NCBI RefSeq assembly: GCF_004343305.1
Contig: NZ_SMAF01000007.1
Coordinates: forward strand, 124,001 to 188,000
Length of the DNA: 64,000 bases
Direction: 5' to 3'
Source of the DNA: Pseudofulvimonas gallinarii
GTDB taxonomy: Bacteria; Pseudomonadota; Gammaproteobacteria; Xanthomonadales; UBA2363
Part shown: piece after piece, positions 35,002 to 44,988 of the stretch
How positions within the stretch are numbered: the first letter of the stretch is position 1
Layout: each line of letters begins with the position of its first letter
Position numbers and translations under genes: made by a program
Notes under the pieces: generated by a model
What the model was told of the DNA's origin: nothing
Database searches by the model: none
What the model saw: only the letters and a program-made list of their open reading frames with translations

Positions 35002-36579
35002 TCAGTCGCCCTCGCCGTCCGCGGGCCGCGGCTGCGCCACCAGGCGTTCGATGCGGTTGCCGCTCATGGCATCGACGCGGAAATGCCAGTCGCCGATGTC
35101 GATGCCGTCGCCGACGCCCGGGATGCTGCCCAGCGCATCGAGGACCAGGCCGGCGGCGGTGTGGTAGTCGACGTCGTCCGACAACGGCAGGTCGAGGCGG
35201 TCGCGCAGCTCGTCCAGCCCGGTGCGGCCGTCGACGGTCCAGCTGCCGTCGTCGTTGAGCACCATCATCGCGGTGACCGGGTCGTGTTCGTCCGGCAGTT
35301 CGCCGGCGATCGCCTCCATGACGTCGGTGGCGGTGACCAGGCCGATCAGCGAGCCGAACTCATCGACGACGAAGGCCAGCTGCAGCGGTTCGCGCTTGAA
35401 GCGCTCCAGCGCCGCCAGCACGGTGGCGAACTCCGGCAGCACCGGTGGCTGCAGGATGTGCTTGTCGAGGTCGAGCGCCTCGCCGGCCAGCAGGTCGGGC
35501 AGCAGGTCCTTCTTCTGCAGGATGCCCAGCGGGTCGTCGCTGCGGCCGTCACGGACGGCGACGACGCGCGAGTAGGGCGATTCGACGAGTTCCCGGCGCA
35601 CGCGCTCCGGCTCGTCGTCGAGGTCGATCCAGTCGATGTCCGTGCGCGGCGTCATGATGGCGGTGACCGGCCGCTCGGCCAGCGTCAGCACGCCCTGGAT
35701 CATGCTGCGCTCGGCCGGCTGGAAGGCTTCCTCCATCTGCGCGGCGTTGAGGTCGGACCCGGCCGCCGCGGGTTGCGTCGCGGCATCGGCGCCGTATTCG
35801 ACGCGACCGCCGAGCATGCGCAGCACGGCATCGGCCGTGCGGTCGCGGAACGGACGCCGGCGGTCCACCTTGCGGCGGTTGGCGCTGGCGACCTGGTTGA
35901 AGGTCTCGATGACGATGGCGAAACCGATCGCCGCGTACAGGTAGCCCTTCGGGATATGGAAGCCCATGCCCTCGGCGACCAGGCTGAAGCCGATCATCAG
36001 CAGCAGGCCCAGGCAGAGGATGATCAGCGTCGGATGGGCGCTGACGAACCGCGTCAGCGGCTTGCTCGCGACCATCATCAGGGCGATCGCCAGGACCACG
36101 GCGATCATCATCACCATCAGGTGGTCGACCATGCCGACGGCGGTGATCACCGAATCCAGCGAGAACACCGCATCGAGCACGACGATCTGCGCGATCACCA
36201 CGCCGAAACTGGCGAACACCTGCTTGCCGGTGCTGCGGTGTTCGCTGCCCTCGAGGCGCTCGTGCAGCTCGGTGGTCGCCTTGAACAGCAGGAAGAGGCC
36301 GCCACCGAGCAGGATCAGGTCGCGGCCGGAGAAGCCCCGGCCGAACACCGTGAACAGCGGCTCGGTCAGGGTGACCAGCCAGGAAATGCTCGCCAGCAGC
36401 AGCAGCCGCATGACCAGCGCCAGGCTCAGGCCGATCAGCCGCGCCTTGTCGCGCTGCTCCGGCGGCAGCTTGTCCGCCAGGATGGCGATGAACACCAGGT
36501 TGTCGATCCCGAGCACCAGCTCGAGCACGATCAGGGTGGCCAGGCCCATCCAGGCCGAGGGGTCAGCGATCCATTCCAT
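35002..36579 (-). CDS. TerC-family membrane protein with CBS pair and CorC domain
   Basis: Protein of 525 residues. The N-terminal TerC domain (about 1-235) has seven or so membrane segments, with acidic residues inside them ([24 protein letters not shown]) typical of metal-handling TerC proteins. Two CBS domains follow (about 300-420; [34 protein letters not shown]), then a CorC/HlyC transporter-associated domain. The architecture matches YoaE/YegH of E. coli. A role in metal export to extracytoplasmic enzymes is inferred from recent work on TerC relatives. Confidence 0.9.
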   Translation of the reverse strand: MEWIADPSAWMGLATLIVLELVLGIDNLVFIAILADKLPPEQRDKARLIGLSLALVMRLLLLASISWLVTLTEPLFTVFGRGFSGRDLILLGGGLFLLFKATTELHERLEGSEHRSTGKQVFASFGVVIAQIVVLDAVFSLDSVITAVGMVDHLMVMMIAVVLAIALMMVASKPLTRFVSAHPTLIILCLGLLLMIGFSLVAEGMGFHIPKGYLYAAIGFAIVIETFNQVASANRRKVDRRRPFRDRTADAVLRMLGGRVEYGADAATQPAAAGSDLNAAQMEEAFQPAERSMIQGVLTLAERPVTAIMTPRTDIDWIDLDDEPERVRRELVESPYSRVVAVRDGRSDDPLGILQKKDLLPDLLAGEALDLDKHILQPPVLPEFATVLAALERFKREPLQLAFVVDEFGSLIGLVTATDVMEAIAGELPDEHDPVTAMMVLNDDGSWTVDGRTGLDELRDRLDLPLSDDVDYHTAAGLVLDALGSIPGVGDGIDIGDWHFRVDAMSGNRIERLVAQPRPADGEGD

Positions 36580-36644
36580 GTCGGGGCGCTTCGAGTCGGT
36601 CCAGCGGAGACTTTACAGGGCGATGCCGTCCGGCGGCGACACGG

Positions 36645-37451
36645 TCAGCTGCGCAGGCCGACGCCGCGGTGCAGCAGCCACAGCGAGACCGCGGTCAGCA
36701 CCACGGTGGCGACGCCGATGACGCCGTAGGCGGTCACCAGCGACACGTCGCTGACCCCGAGCAGGCCGTAGCGGAAGGCATTGACCATGTGCAGGATGGG
36801 ATTGGCCTGCGACACCGCCTGCCACAGCGGCGGCAGCAGGCTGATCGAGTAGAACACGCCGCCCAGGTAGCTCAGCGGCGTGAGGATGAAGGTCGGCACG
36901 ATGGCGACGTCGTCGAACTTGCGCGCGAACACGGCGTTGATGAAGCCGGCCAGCGAGAACACGATTGCGGTCAGCAAAGCGCTGGTCACTGTCACCAGCG
37001 GATTGGCGACGCGAACCGTTGTGAACAGCATGGCGATCAGCAGCACGATGCCGCCGCACATCAGGCCGCGCAGCACGCCGCCGCCGACGTAACCGGCCAG
37101 GATCACCCAGCTCGGCATTGGCGACACCAGCATCTCCTCGACGTGCTTGCCGAACTTGGCGCCGAAGAAGCTGGAGACGATGTTGCCGTAGCTGTTGGTG
37201 ATCACGCTCATCATCACCAGGCCGGGGACGATGAAGTCGATGTAGGCGATGCCGTCCATCTGCCCGATGCGGCCGCCGATCAGGGTGCCGAAGATCAGGA
37301 AGTACAGCGTCATGGTGATCGCCGGTGGCACCAGCGTCTGGCTCCAGATGCGCAGGATGCGGCTGACCTCGCGGCGCAGGATGGTGAACAGCGCCACCCA
37401 CTTCTCGCGCGCACCGAAGGCGGCGCTGGCGGCGACTTCGTGGGCGTCCAT
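36645..37451 (-). CDS. yadH: ABC-2 type transporter permease (YadH-like)
   Basis: Membrane subunit of 268 residues with about six membrane segments (LVPPAITMTLYFLIFGTLIG, YIDFIVPGLVMMSVITNSYG). The ABC-2 signature FINAVFARKFDDVAIVPTFI and the loop TPLSYLGGVFYSI are present. The ATG at 37451 shares one base with the stop of the ATP-binding gene, so the pair is translationally coupled. E. coli yadGH is the closest named pair; its substrate is not settled. Confidence 0.88.
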   Translation of the reverse strand: MDAHEVAASAAFGAREKWVALFTILRREVSRILRIWSQTLVPPAITMTLYFLIFGTLIGGRIGQMDGIAYIDFIVPGLVMMSVITNSYGNIVSSFFGAKFGKHVEEMLVSPMPSWVILAGYVGGGVLRGLMCGGIVLLIAMLFTTVRVANPLVTVTSALLTAIVFSLAGFINAVFARKFDDVAIVPTFILTPLSYLGGVFYSISLLPPLWQAVSQANPILHMVNAFRYGLLGVSDVSLVTAYGVIGVATVVLTAVSLWLLHRGVGLRS

Positions 37452-38383
37452 CACGCCACCTCCGCCGGCCGGTCGACCAGTCGCATGAACAGTTCCTCCA
37501 GCCGGTTGGCCTTGTTGCGCATCGATTTCACGCGCACGCCCATGGCGCTGAGCACCGCGAACACGGCGCTGAGATCGACGCGCTTGGGCACCTCCGCTTC
37601 CAGCGTCTGCGGGTCGACCAGCGTGAAACGCACGCCTTCCAGTTCCGGCAGCGCCGGCAGGGCGCCATCGATGTCGAGCACGAACTGTTCGACGTCGAGC
37701 TTGGCCAGCAGCGCGCGCATGGAGGTGTTCTCGATGATGCCGCCCTTGTCGATGATGGCGATGTTGCGGCACAGCTGTTCGGCTTCCTCGAGATAGTGCG
37801 TGGTGAGGATGACCGTGGTGCCGGCCTGGTTGATCTGGCGCACGAAGGACCACATCGAGCGGCGGATCTCGATGTCGACGCCGGCGGTGGGCTCGTCGAG
37901 GATGAGCAGGCGCGGCTCGTTCATCATCGCCCGCGCCACCATCAGCCGGCGCTTCATGCCGCCGGACAGCGTGCGCGACATGACGTTGCGCTTTTCCCAC
38001 AGCTGCAGCTGCGTCAGGTATTTCTCGGCGCGCTCCAGCGCGAGGCGGCGCGGCACGCCGTAGAAGCCGGCCTGGTTGACCAGGATGTCCTCCGGCTTCT
38101 CGAACATGTTGAAGTTGATTTCCTGCGGCACCAGGCCGATCAGGCTCATCGCCCGGCTGCGCTCGCGCAGCACGCTGACGCCGAAGACATCGACCTCGCC
38201 GGCCGTGGCATTGACCAGGGAGGAGACGATGCCGATCAGCGTCGACTTGCCGGCGCCGTTCGGGCCGAGCAGCGCGAAGAAATCGCCCGCCGCCACATCC
38301 AGGCTGACGCCCCTCAATGCCTCCACGCCGTTTCCGTAGGTCTTGCGCAGGTCTCGGATCGAAAGGGCGGTGGGCAGGCTCAT
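37451..38383 (-). CDS. yadG: ABC transporter ATP-binding protein (YadG-like)
   Basis: ATPase of 310 residues. Walker A is [14 protein letters not shown], the signature is RTLSGGMKRRLMVARAMM, and Walker B is LLILDEPTAGVDIEIRR, followed by the switch His in TTHYLEEAEQ. The Q-loop context GLVPQEINFN is YadG-like. It is the first gene of the two-gene exporter operon, and a TATACT element (complement of 38410-38415) is suitably placed. Confidence 0.92.
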   Translation of the reverse strand: MSLPTALSIRDLRKTYGNGVEALRGVSLDVAAGDFFALLGPNGAGKSTLIGIVSSLVNATAGEVDVFGVSVLRERSRAMSLIGLVPQEINFNMFEKPEDILVNQAGFYGVPRRLALERAEKYLTQLQLWEKRNVMSRTLSGGMKRRLMVARAMMNEPRLLILDEPTAGVDIEIRRSMWSFVRQINQAGTTVILTTHYLEEAEQLCRNIAIIDKGGIIENTSMRALLAKLDVEQFVLDIDGALPALPELEGVRFTLVDPQTLEAEVPKRVDLSAVFAVLSAMGVRVKSMRNKANRLEELFMRLVDRPAEVA

Positions 38384-38409
38384 GCTTGGGTCGGCTGGGG
38401 AGGGCGGTT

Positions 38410-38415
38410 AGTATA
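38410..38415 (-). promoter_or_regulatory. -10 element of the yadGH-like operon
   Basis: TATACT on the minus strand, 27 bases upstream of the ATP-binding gene ATG. The -35 region is not obvious. Confidence 0.45.
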
Positions 38416-38513
38416 GGCGCTCGCCGGCAGGACCATGGCGCGCCCGTCCCGCCGTCATGGCGACCGGGCCTGCCCTGTCCAGCCGACCCACTCCCGCCGC
38501 ACGCAGCCCGTCC

Positions 38514-39296
38514 ATGGATCATTTCGAGCTGACGCTCGTTTCCAGCCGCCCGCTGGCACCCGCAGTCCGCCATTACACCTTCGTGCGCAGCGACGGAGCG
38601 CGGCAGCCCTTCATTCCCGGGCAGTTCGTCCAGGTCCACTTCGAGCATGAGGGCGTGATGCTGCGCCGGAGCTACTCGATCGCCACGCCGGCGGACGAGG
38701 CCGGCGCGCTGGAAGTGGAGCTGGCGGTGTCCTTCGTGCCCGGCGGCGCCGCCACGGCGCTGTTCGAGAACCTGTCGCCCGGCGACCGCATCCAGGCCAC
38801 CGGGCCGAACGGCCGGCTCGTGTTGCAGGACGGCGACCGCAACCAGCGCTACCTGCTGGTCGCCACCGGCACCGGCGTCACGCCGTACCGTTCCATGCTG
38901 CCGCTGATCCGCCGCCGCATCGCCGAGCGCGGCCAGCGCTTCGTGCTGCTGTTCGGCGCCCGGACGCCCGGGGAACTGCTGTACGGCGAGGAATTCGCCG
39001 CCTTTGCCGAGGCGACGCCGGGGTTCGCGTTCATTCCCTGTTTCTCCCGCACCGGCTACCAGCCGCCGCGCCCTTACGAGCGCAGCGGCTACGTGCAGGC
39101 CGCGCTGGCGGAACTGGCGCCGACGGCGGAGCAGGACATCGCCTACCTGTGCGGCAATCCGAACATGGTCGACGCGGCGTTCGAGGCCCTGAAGGGGGCC
39201 GGCCTGCCGATCGCGCACATCCGCCGCGAAAAATACATCTCGCCACCGTCGCCCCGGGCACTCCCGGCCCGGCCGGCCGATGGCCCGCAAGCATGA
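38514..39296 (+). CDS. fpr: Ferredoxin-NADP reductase
   Basis: Flavoprotein of 260 residues transferring electrons between NADPH and ferredoxin/flavodoxin. The FAD-binding motif RRSYSIATP, the phosphate-contacting GDRIQATGPNGRLVL, the NADP motif ATGTGVTPYRSM and the CGNPNMVD block are all present. The protein ends with a proline-rich tail past the usual YF-type terminus, a little unusual. The ATG at 38514 (MDHFELTLV) matches the family; the frame is open upstream without features. Confidence 0.9.
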   Translation: MDHFELTLVSSRPLAPAVRHYTFVRSDGARQPFIPGQFVQVHFEHEGVMLRRSYSIATPADEAGALEVELAVSFVPGGAATALFENLSPGDRIQATGPNGRLVLQDGDRNQRYLLVATGTGVTPYRSMLPLIRRRIAERGQRFVLLFGARTPGELLYGEEFAAFAEATPGFAFIPCFSRTGYQPPRPYERSGYVQAALAELAPTAEQDIAYLCGNPNMVDAAFEALKGAGLPIAHIRREKYISPPSPRALPARPADGPQA

Positions 39297-39342
39297 CTGT
39301 CGTCACTGCCGGGATTCGCCCGGTTGCTACAGGATGGACCGC

Positions 39343-40785
39343 ATGACAAACCTGCTCCGTATCGCCATCGGCTGTACCGCGCTCCTGGCGGCACCCGCCT
39401 TCGCGCTGGATTTCAGCGACTGTGAACTGAAAACCGCCAAGGCCGTTTCCGGCATGGCGGCCCGTTGCGCCGCGTTCGAAGTGCCGGAGAACCGCGCCGT
39501 GCCGGACGGCCGCCGGATCACGCTGCGTGTCGCCAAGGTGCCCTCGCGGGCCAGCACGCCGCTGCCCGATCCGATCGTCTTCCTCGCTGGCGGCCCGGGC
39601 CAGTCGGCGACCGAAAGTTTCCCGCAAGTGGCACCGGCCTACCGGCAGCTGCTCGGCCAGCGCGAGGTGATTCTCGTCGACCAGCGCGGAACCGGCGGAT
39701 CGCATCCGCTGAAGTGCCCGATGCCGGGCCTGGACGATCCGACCGCGCCGATGCCGGATCGCGAGGAGATCCAGCAGATGGCGCGTGACTGCCTGGCCGG
39801 CATCGATGCCGATGTCGCCCATTACACGACGCGCGACTACCTGGCCGACCTGGAAGAGCTGCGCACCGAGCTCGGCATCGAGCGCTGGAACATCGTCGGC
39901 GGTTCCTATGGCACCCGGGTCGCGCTGGCCTACGTGCAGGCGCATCCGGACAGCCTGCGCTCGGTGGTGCTGGATGGCGTCGTGCCGCAGGACGTCGCCC
40001 TCAGCCAGGACCACGGCCGGCACCTCGACGAGGCCCTGGCGGCGCAGTTCAAGCGCTGCCGCGAGGACGAGGCCTGCCACGCCGCCTTCGGCGATCCCTG
40101 GGAGACGCTGCAGGAACTGCGCGTGCGCTATCGCGAAGCACCGACCACGGTCATGGTGCCGGATCCGCGCAGCCGGCAGCCGCTGGAAACGGCGCTGACC
40201 GAGGAGACGCTGGCGCTGACCGCGCGCCTGTACGCCTACCAGCCCGAGACCGCGGCGCTGCTGCCGCTGCTGCTGCACCAGGCGCGCGAAGGCGATCCGC
40301 AGCCGCTGCTGGCGCAGGCGCGGATGATCGTCGCCAGCCTCGACGAGATGCTCGCGCACGGCATGCAGCTGTCGGTGACCTGCAGCGAGGACGTGCCCTG
40401 GCTGCGCGCGAATCCCGACGACACCAGCCTGATCGGCGCCGCAATGGTGACCTTCCTGCAGGCACAGTGCGAGGTCTGGCCGGTGCCGCGTGCGCCCGCC
40501 GCCTTCAAGCAGCCGGTCGATTCCGACCTGCCGGTGCTGCTGCTGTCCGGCGAGTTCGATCCGGTGACGCCGCCGTCCTACGCCGAGCGCGCGTTGGCCA
40601 CGCTGGGCAATGCCCGCCACCTGGTCGCGCCCGGCCAGGGCCACATCGTGCAGATGCGCGGCTGCATGCCGCGGTTGCTGACGCGCTTCATCCGCGATGC
40701 CAGCGTCGCCGGACTGGACGCGGAGTGCGTCGCCGACATGTCTGCGCCCGGCTTCTACCTGAACTTCAACGGCAGCGCGCCATGA
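39343..40785 (+). CDS. Secreted alpha/beta hydrolase with TAP-like C-terminus
   Basis: Protein of 480 residues with a signal peptide ([21 protein letters not shown]). It belongs to the tripeptidyl aminopeptidase/proline iminopeptidase-like group. The oxyanion stretch is [11 protein letters not shown], the nucleophile [12 protein letters not shown], the acid [12 protein letters not shown] and the His GQGHIVQ. The likely activity is peptidase or esterase in the periplasm or outside. AGGA lies 9 bases before the ATG at 39343; the ATG at 39334 is the alternative. Confidence 0.85.
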   Translation: MTNLLRIAIGCTALLAAPAFALDFSDCELKTAKAVSGMAARCAAFEVPENRAVPDGRRITLRVAKVPSRASTPLPDPIVFLAGGPGQSATESFPQVAPAYRQLLGQREVILVDQRGTGGSHPLKCPMPGLDDPTAPMPDREEIQQMARDCLAGIDADVAHYTTRDYLADLEELRTELGIERWNIVGGSYGTRVALAYVQAHPDSLRSVVLDGVVPQDVALSQDHGRHLDEALAAQFKRCREDEACHAAFGDPWETLQELRVRYREAPTTVMVPDPRSRQPLETALTEETLALTARLYAYQPETAALLPLLLHQAREGDPQPLLAQARMIVASLDEMLAHGMQLSVTCSEDVPWLRANPDDTSLIGAAMVTFLQAQCEVWPVPRAPAAFKQPVDSDLPVLLLSGEFDPVTPPSYAERALATLGNARHLVAPGQGHIVQMRGCMPRLLTRFIRDASVAGLDAECVADMSAPGFYLNFNGSAP

Positions 40786-40821
40786 GCGCCGGCTGCCGCT
40801 TCCCACGACGCGAGGTGATGC

Positions 40822-41549
<728 letters not shown>

Positions 41550-41553
<4 letters not shown>

Positions 41554-42725
41554 ACGCCTGGTTCACGGTATTCCGCAAGGAAGCGATGGAAAACCTGCGC
41601 GATCGCCGCACGGTGATGAATTCGCTGGTCTTCGGTCCCCTGTTCGGCCCGCTGCTGTTCGTCCTGCTGATCGGCTTCATGATCAACAAGGCCAGCGAGC
41701 GCGCCGAGAAGCCGCTGGACCTGCCGGTTGCCGGTGCCGAGCACGCGCCCAACCTGATCGCCCACCTGCGCCAGAACGGCGTGGTGATCAAGGACGCCCC
41801 CGCCGACCCGGAAAAGGCGGTGCGCGACCAGGACGAGGAACTGGTGCTGCGCATTCCCGCCGGATACGGCGAGCGCTGGCGCGACGGCCTGCCGGCGCCG
41901 GTGGAACTGCTGTACGACGATTCGCGCCAGTTCACCGCCGCCGCCGTGCAGCGGGCGACGCGCCTGATTGAAAGCTACGGCGCCATCCATGCGGCGCTGC
42001 GCCTGACCGTGCGCGGCATCGATCCGCAGATCGCGCAGCCGGTCACCGTGATCGAGCGCGACCAGAGCAGCGCCCAGAGCCGCGCCGGCATGCTGCTGGC
42101 ATTCCTGCCCTACATGCTGATCCTCGGTGCATTCCTGGGCGGCATGTACCTGGCGATCGACACCACCGCCGGCGAGCGCGAACGGCAGTCGCTGGAAGCG
42201 CTGTTGATCAACCCGATCCCGCGCGCGCAGGTGCTGGCTGGAAAGCTGGCGGCGACCACCGCGTTCTCGCTGGCGGCGGTGGCGATCTCGGTGTTCGGCC
42301 TGATGGTGTTCCTGCGCGTGATTCCGCTCGGTCCCTTGGGCCTGACACTTAAGCTGGATTTCGCGTCCGCCTGCCTGGCCGTGCTGGTCGTGGCGCCGCT
42401 GGCACTGCTGTCGGCGTCGGTGCAGACGATGGTGGCCGCCTTCAGCAAGAGCTTCCGCGAGGCACAGACCTGGCTGTCGATGCTGATGATCGTGCCGGCG
42501 CTGCCGTCGCTGTTCATGGCGATCAATCCGACCAAGCCGGTGGACTGGATGTATGCCACGCCGCTGCTGAGCCAGCACTTCATCATCAGCCAGATCGTCC
42601 GCGGCGAAGTGGTGCTGCCCTGGCAGTACGCGGCGAGCATCGGCTGCACGCTGCTGGCCGGCCTGGTCCTCGCCTGGATCACCGTCCGCATCTATCACCA
42701 GGAACGCCTGGCGATCTCCGGCTGA
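41550..42725 (+). CDS. natB: ABC transporter permease (NatB-like)
   Basis: Membrane subunit of 391 residues. An N-terminal segment (VFGPLFGPLLFVLLIGFMI) is followed by a large extracytoplasmic domain (about 45-180), then five or six C-terminal segments (AFLPYMLILGAFLGGMYLAI, SFREAQTWLSMLMIVPAL). The ABC-2 motif GERERQSLEALLINPI fits NatB. The substrate (Na+ or other) is inference from family only. This is the last core gene before the island. Confidence 0.86.
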
Positions 42726-42738
42726 GCCGGTTTTCCAC

Positions 42739-42791
42739 CCGGTGCCGCGCCCTGCGCGGCGCCGGTCGACGCCGGCGACCCTCGCGTCGAC
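42739..42791 (+). terminator. Two hairpins after natB
   Basis: CCGGTGCCGCGC (42739-42750) pairs with GCGCGGCGCCGG (42754-42765), with one G-T pair and a 3-base loop. Then GTCGACGC (42765-42772) pairs with GCGTCGAC (42784-42791). They sit just after the natB stop and 28 bases before the attachment core. Confidence 0.5.
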
Positions 42792-42818
42792 GCCGCTGCC
42801 GCCCCGGGGTTCGCGGCG

Positions 42819-42836
42819 CTATTTTCCGATGCAGAA
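42819..42836 (-). other. Left attachment core: copy of the mnmE 3' end
   Basis: On the minus strand these 18 bases read TTCTGCATCGGAAAATAG, encoding FCIGK-stop, the near-invariant C-terminus of the tRNA-modification GTPase MnmE. Upstream codons on that strand (RRKRH) do not resemble MnmE, so only the core is present. SGI1-type islands integrate at exactly this site. The base composition changes on the right side. The intact mnmE is expected beyond the right end of the island, outside the window. Confidence 0.75.
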
Positions 42837-43232
42837 GTGGCGTTTCCGCCGCATGCTATTGATTTGCAATGGAGTTTTGAAACCCCGTTGACACGCTTGG
42901 ACCTATTCTTGGACCCAATAACCAGCGTATCCCCTGGTAGCGGCGGATGAGCCTCCCTGGACGCTTCCCGCTCTCCCGTTACCGATGCGATGTGTCAGCA
43001 GACGACCTGATCAGAGGCAGCGAAACCGGCCATCGACGTTCGCCACCGTCCAATGCGCTGCAATGGGCTCATTTTCTCACCTCCTGACCCGGAACACCAA
43101 GGATGTTGCGCCCTGCTTCAGCCCGAGAAAACGGAAGGAGCGCGGTTCGGATTGATGGCTGCGGCAGCGATGATGCAGGGGTGAGATGACGGCTCCTTTG
43201 GCCAGTTGGCCGATACCGATGGGAGCCTCGCC
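42837..43232. other. Island left end, gene-free
   Basis: About 400 bases between the attachment core and the replication gene. It starts with an AT-rich stretch (42850-42920) that could hold recombinase-binding sites or a promoter (TTGACA at 42889-42894). A palindrome, GGCCAGTTGGCC at 43200-43211, lies 21 bases before the replication-gene ATG. No credible gene is seen. Confidence 0.4.
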
Positions 43233-44402
43233 ATGTCACACCCAACCTCAGACATCATCACCCCGAAAGCCCTGTTGCTCGATGAGCGGCTGACGCCGCT
43301 GGAACGCAACGCCTGGCTGACTTTCCGCTCGCTGGCCAGCAGCGACAGCACCGTGGTCCTCAGCTACGACGCGCTGCGCGGGTACCTGCCCAGCGCACCG
43401 GGCAGCAAGCGGGCCGCCCTTGAAACCGTGTCCATGGCCGTGCTTTGCCTGCGGCTGTCCACATGGATTTCGCTGGTCGAGTACCGCCGCAATCCCATGA
43501 CCGGCTTCTCAATGGCCAGCCGCTACGCGGTGCGGAATCAGCCCCTCGCGTTCCACGACGCGTGCCTGGAGGACGAAGACTACCTGCCCCTGCTGGAACG
43601 GGCGCTCGGCCATGCCAGTGCGACGATTCGCCAACTGGCACAGTCCATTCTCGAAGAGGCTATGCGCCATCCGGACAGGTTGGGAAAGCTGCCCGCAACA
43701 ATGCAAGAGCGGATCAGGCGCTTGCAACACCGGGGCGATGACCATGATCCGGGCGGTCCTGATGTTCCGGCTTCGCCCGATTCCCGTGTGTCCGAAGCCA
43801 GCAGTGACATTCCGAAACCCGTTCCGCCATCTCCGACAGCAGTACGTACTGTAGAAAAAGAAGTATTAAAAGAAGTACGTACGTACCGATCATCACCCGA
43901 AGTGCAGGTATCGGGGCCAGATGTGCCAGCCCGCTTCCGGCAACTGCCACAGGATCAGCAACGGATTCTCACCGCGCGTCTCAGGGGCTTGCCTCCGGAG
44001 CAACACTTGGCGGTGCTCGCCGAGTGGGACGTGCGCTGCGAATCAGGTGGCGTGCACAACGCCATCGCCTACCTCTACGGATTGATCAAGAAGGCCGTGG
44101 AAGGCGTGTTCAAGCTCTGGGCGGCACGCAAATCCACTCCGCAGCAGACATCCATGCAGGCCATCAACAACAGCCAGCATGGCTCGCCGCCGACACCTTC
44201 GCCACTGTCCAGCAGCCAAGCCGCAAAGCCTGCGTCGCGCGAGGTGGCGCAACGGCATCTGGATCAGATCAGGCGCATGCTGAAGACGCCATCGCTGCCC
44301 ATCGGGCAGATCATCGGGTGCATGGCTGACAGCGGAATGCTGCCAACAGCCCCGGGAAACACGCCTGCTGCTGCAAGGCTGGGGCCACGGGGCTCGGCGT
44401 GA
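43233..44402 (+). CDS. STY4528-family pathogenicity-island replication protein
   Basis: Protein of 389 residues with the STY4528 pattern known from SPI-7 and related ICEs: KALLLDERLTPLERNAWLTF, then YDALRGYLPSAPGSKRAAL, a winged-helix-like block (LCLRLSTWISLVEYRRNP) and a central linker rich in Pro and Ser. The C-terminal half (LTARLRGLPPEQHLAVLAEW) matches the family's helical tail. It likely acts in replication of the excised element, by family annotation. GGGAG precedes the ATG at 43233. The usual neighbouring ICE genes (ssb, topoisomerase, parA) are missing. Confidence 0.75.
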   Translation: MSHPTSDIITPKALLLDERLTPLERNAWLTFRSLASSDSTVVLSYDALRGYLPSAPGSKRAALETVSMAVLCLRLSTWISLVEYRRNPMTGFSMASRYAVRNQPLAFHDACLEDEDYLPLLERALGHASATIRQLAQSILEEAMRHPDRLGKLPATMQERIRRLQHRGDDHDPGGPDVPASPDSRVSEASSDIPKPVPPSPTAVRTVEKEVLKEVRTYRSSPEVQVSGPDVPARFRQLPQDQQRILTARLRGLPPEQHLAVLAEWDVRCESGGVHNAIAYLYGLIKKAVEGVFKLWAARKSTPQQTSMQAINNSQHGSPPTPSPLSSSQAAKPASREVAQRHLDQIRRMLKTPSLPIGQIIGCMADSGMLPTAPGNTPAAARLGPRGSA

Positions 44403-44988
44403 AACAGATGGGGCCGTCACTGCCCGCCGCAGTGACGGCCCGCCGAACTGCAGCAGCAATGCGGGTTGGCGCAGCATCGCATTGATAGCGGCGCACATGA
44501 TGATGCCCCGGCACACTGACCCTGCAACGACCTGCCGGTGGGTATGAACACCGGAACCCTGGCGCAGGTTCCTGCAAGCGCCGACCCGGCTCGCCGGGCG
44601 GAACCATCCCAGGCACACCCAGGCTCGTTCGGTGTGCCGCCCTACCCACGGGCAGAGCCCTTCTCATCTTCGGCGTGGTTCGTCCCGCCATCGTCGCAAC
44701 ACACATCCGCCGCTCCAGGCACTCATTGCTGGTCGGCCGTCCTCGCGCGGCCTGCCGACACCTTTTCCACCATCGCGCCACAGGAGGTACTCATCCCAAC
44801 ACACCGCGTTGTCGTACCTTGCCATTCCTCCGCCCGGCCTTCCCACAGGAAGCAAGGCGGACGCCTCATTCGAGGCCACAGGTGAACTGAGCACCTGGCC
44901 CTGGCCCTTCGGGGTCTTGCCTTGGCGAGTTGGCAAAAACACTGACCGTTTGCTTCTCAGCCCCGACAACCGATGGAACGACACCGCA
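44403..44988. other. 586-base gap between replication protein and integrase
   Basis: It contains the hairpin at 44411-44441. Beyond that I see only low-complexity open frames without ribosome sites, none convincing. In SPI-7-like ICEs other genes normally lie near STY4528, so this may be a deletion scar. Confidence 0.4.
44411..44441 (+). terminator. Perfect 13-base hairpin after the replication gene
   Basis: GGGCCGTCACTGC and GCAGTGACGGCCC enclose a 5-base loop, 8 bases after the stop codon. There is no T-run; a terminator is the simplest reading, but a structural or protein-binding role in the element is possible. Confidence 0.5.

Noticed and set aside
37452-39290. Extension of the ABC permease frame far upstream to 39290
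   Set aside because: Only the last 268 residues encode membrane segments. The upstream part lies over the ATP-binding gene and the ferredoxin-NADP reductase in other frames and is low in complexity.
42889-42915. Complete sigma-70 promoter at the island left end
   Set aside because: TTGACA is present but no -10 hexamer lies at a usual distance; only the -35-like box can be stated.
44538-44885. Possible 115-residue gene in the gap before the integrase
   Set aside because: The peptide is Pro/Ser-rich, has no family resemblance or good ribosome site, and overlaps equally long frames on the other strand.
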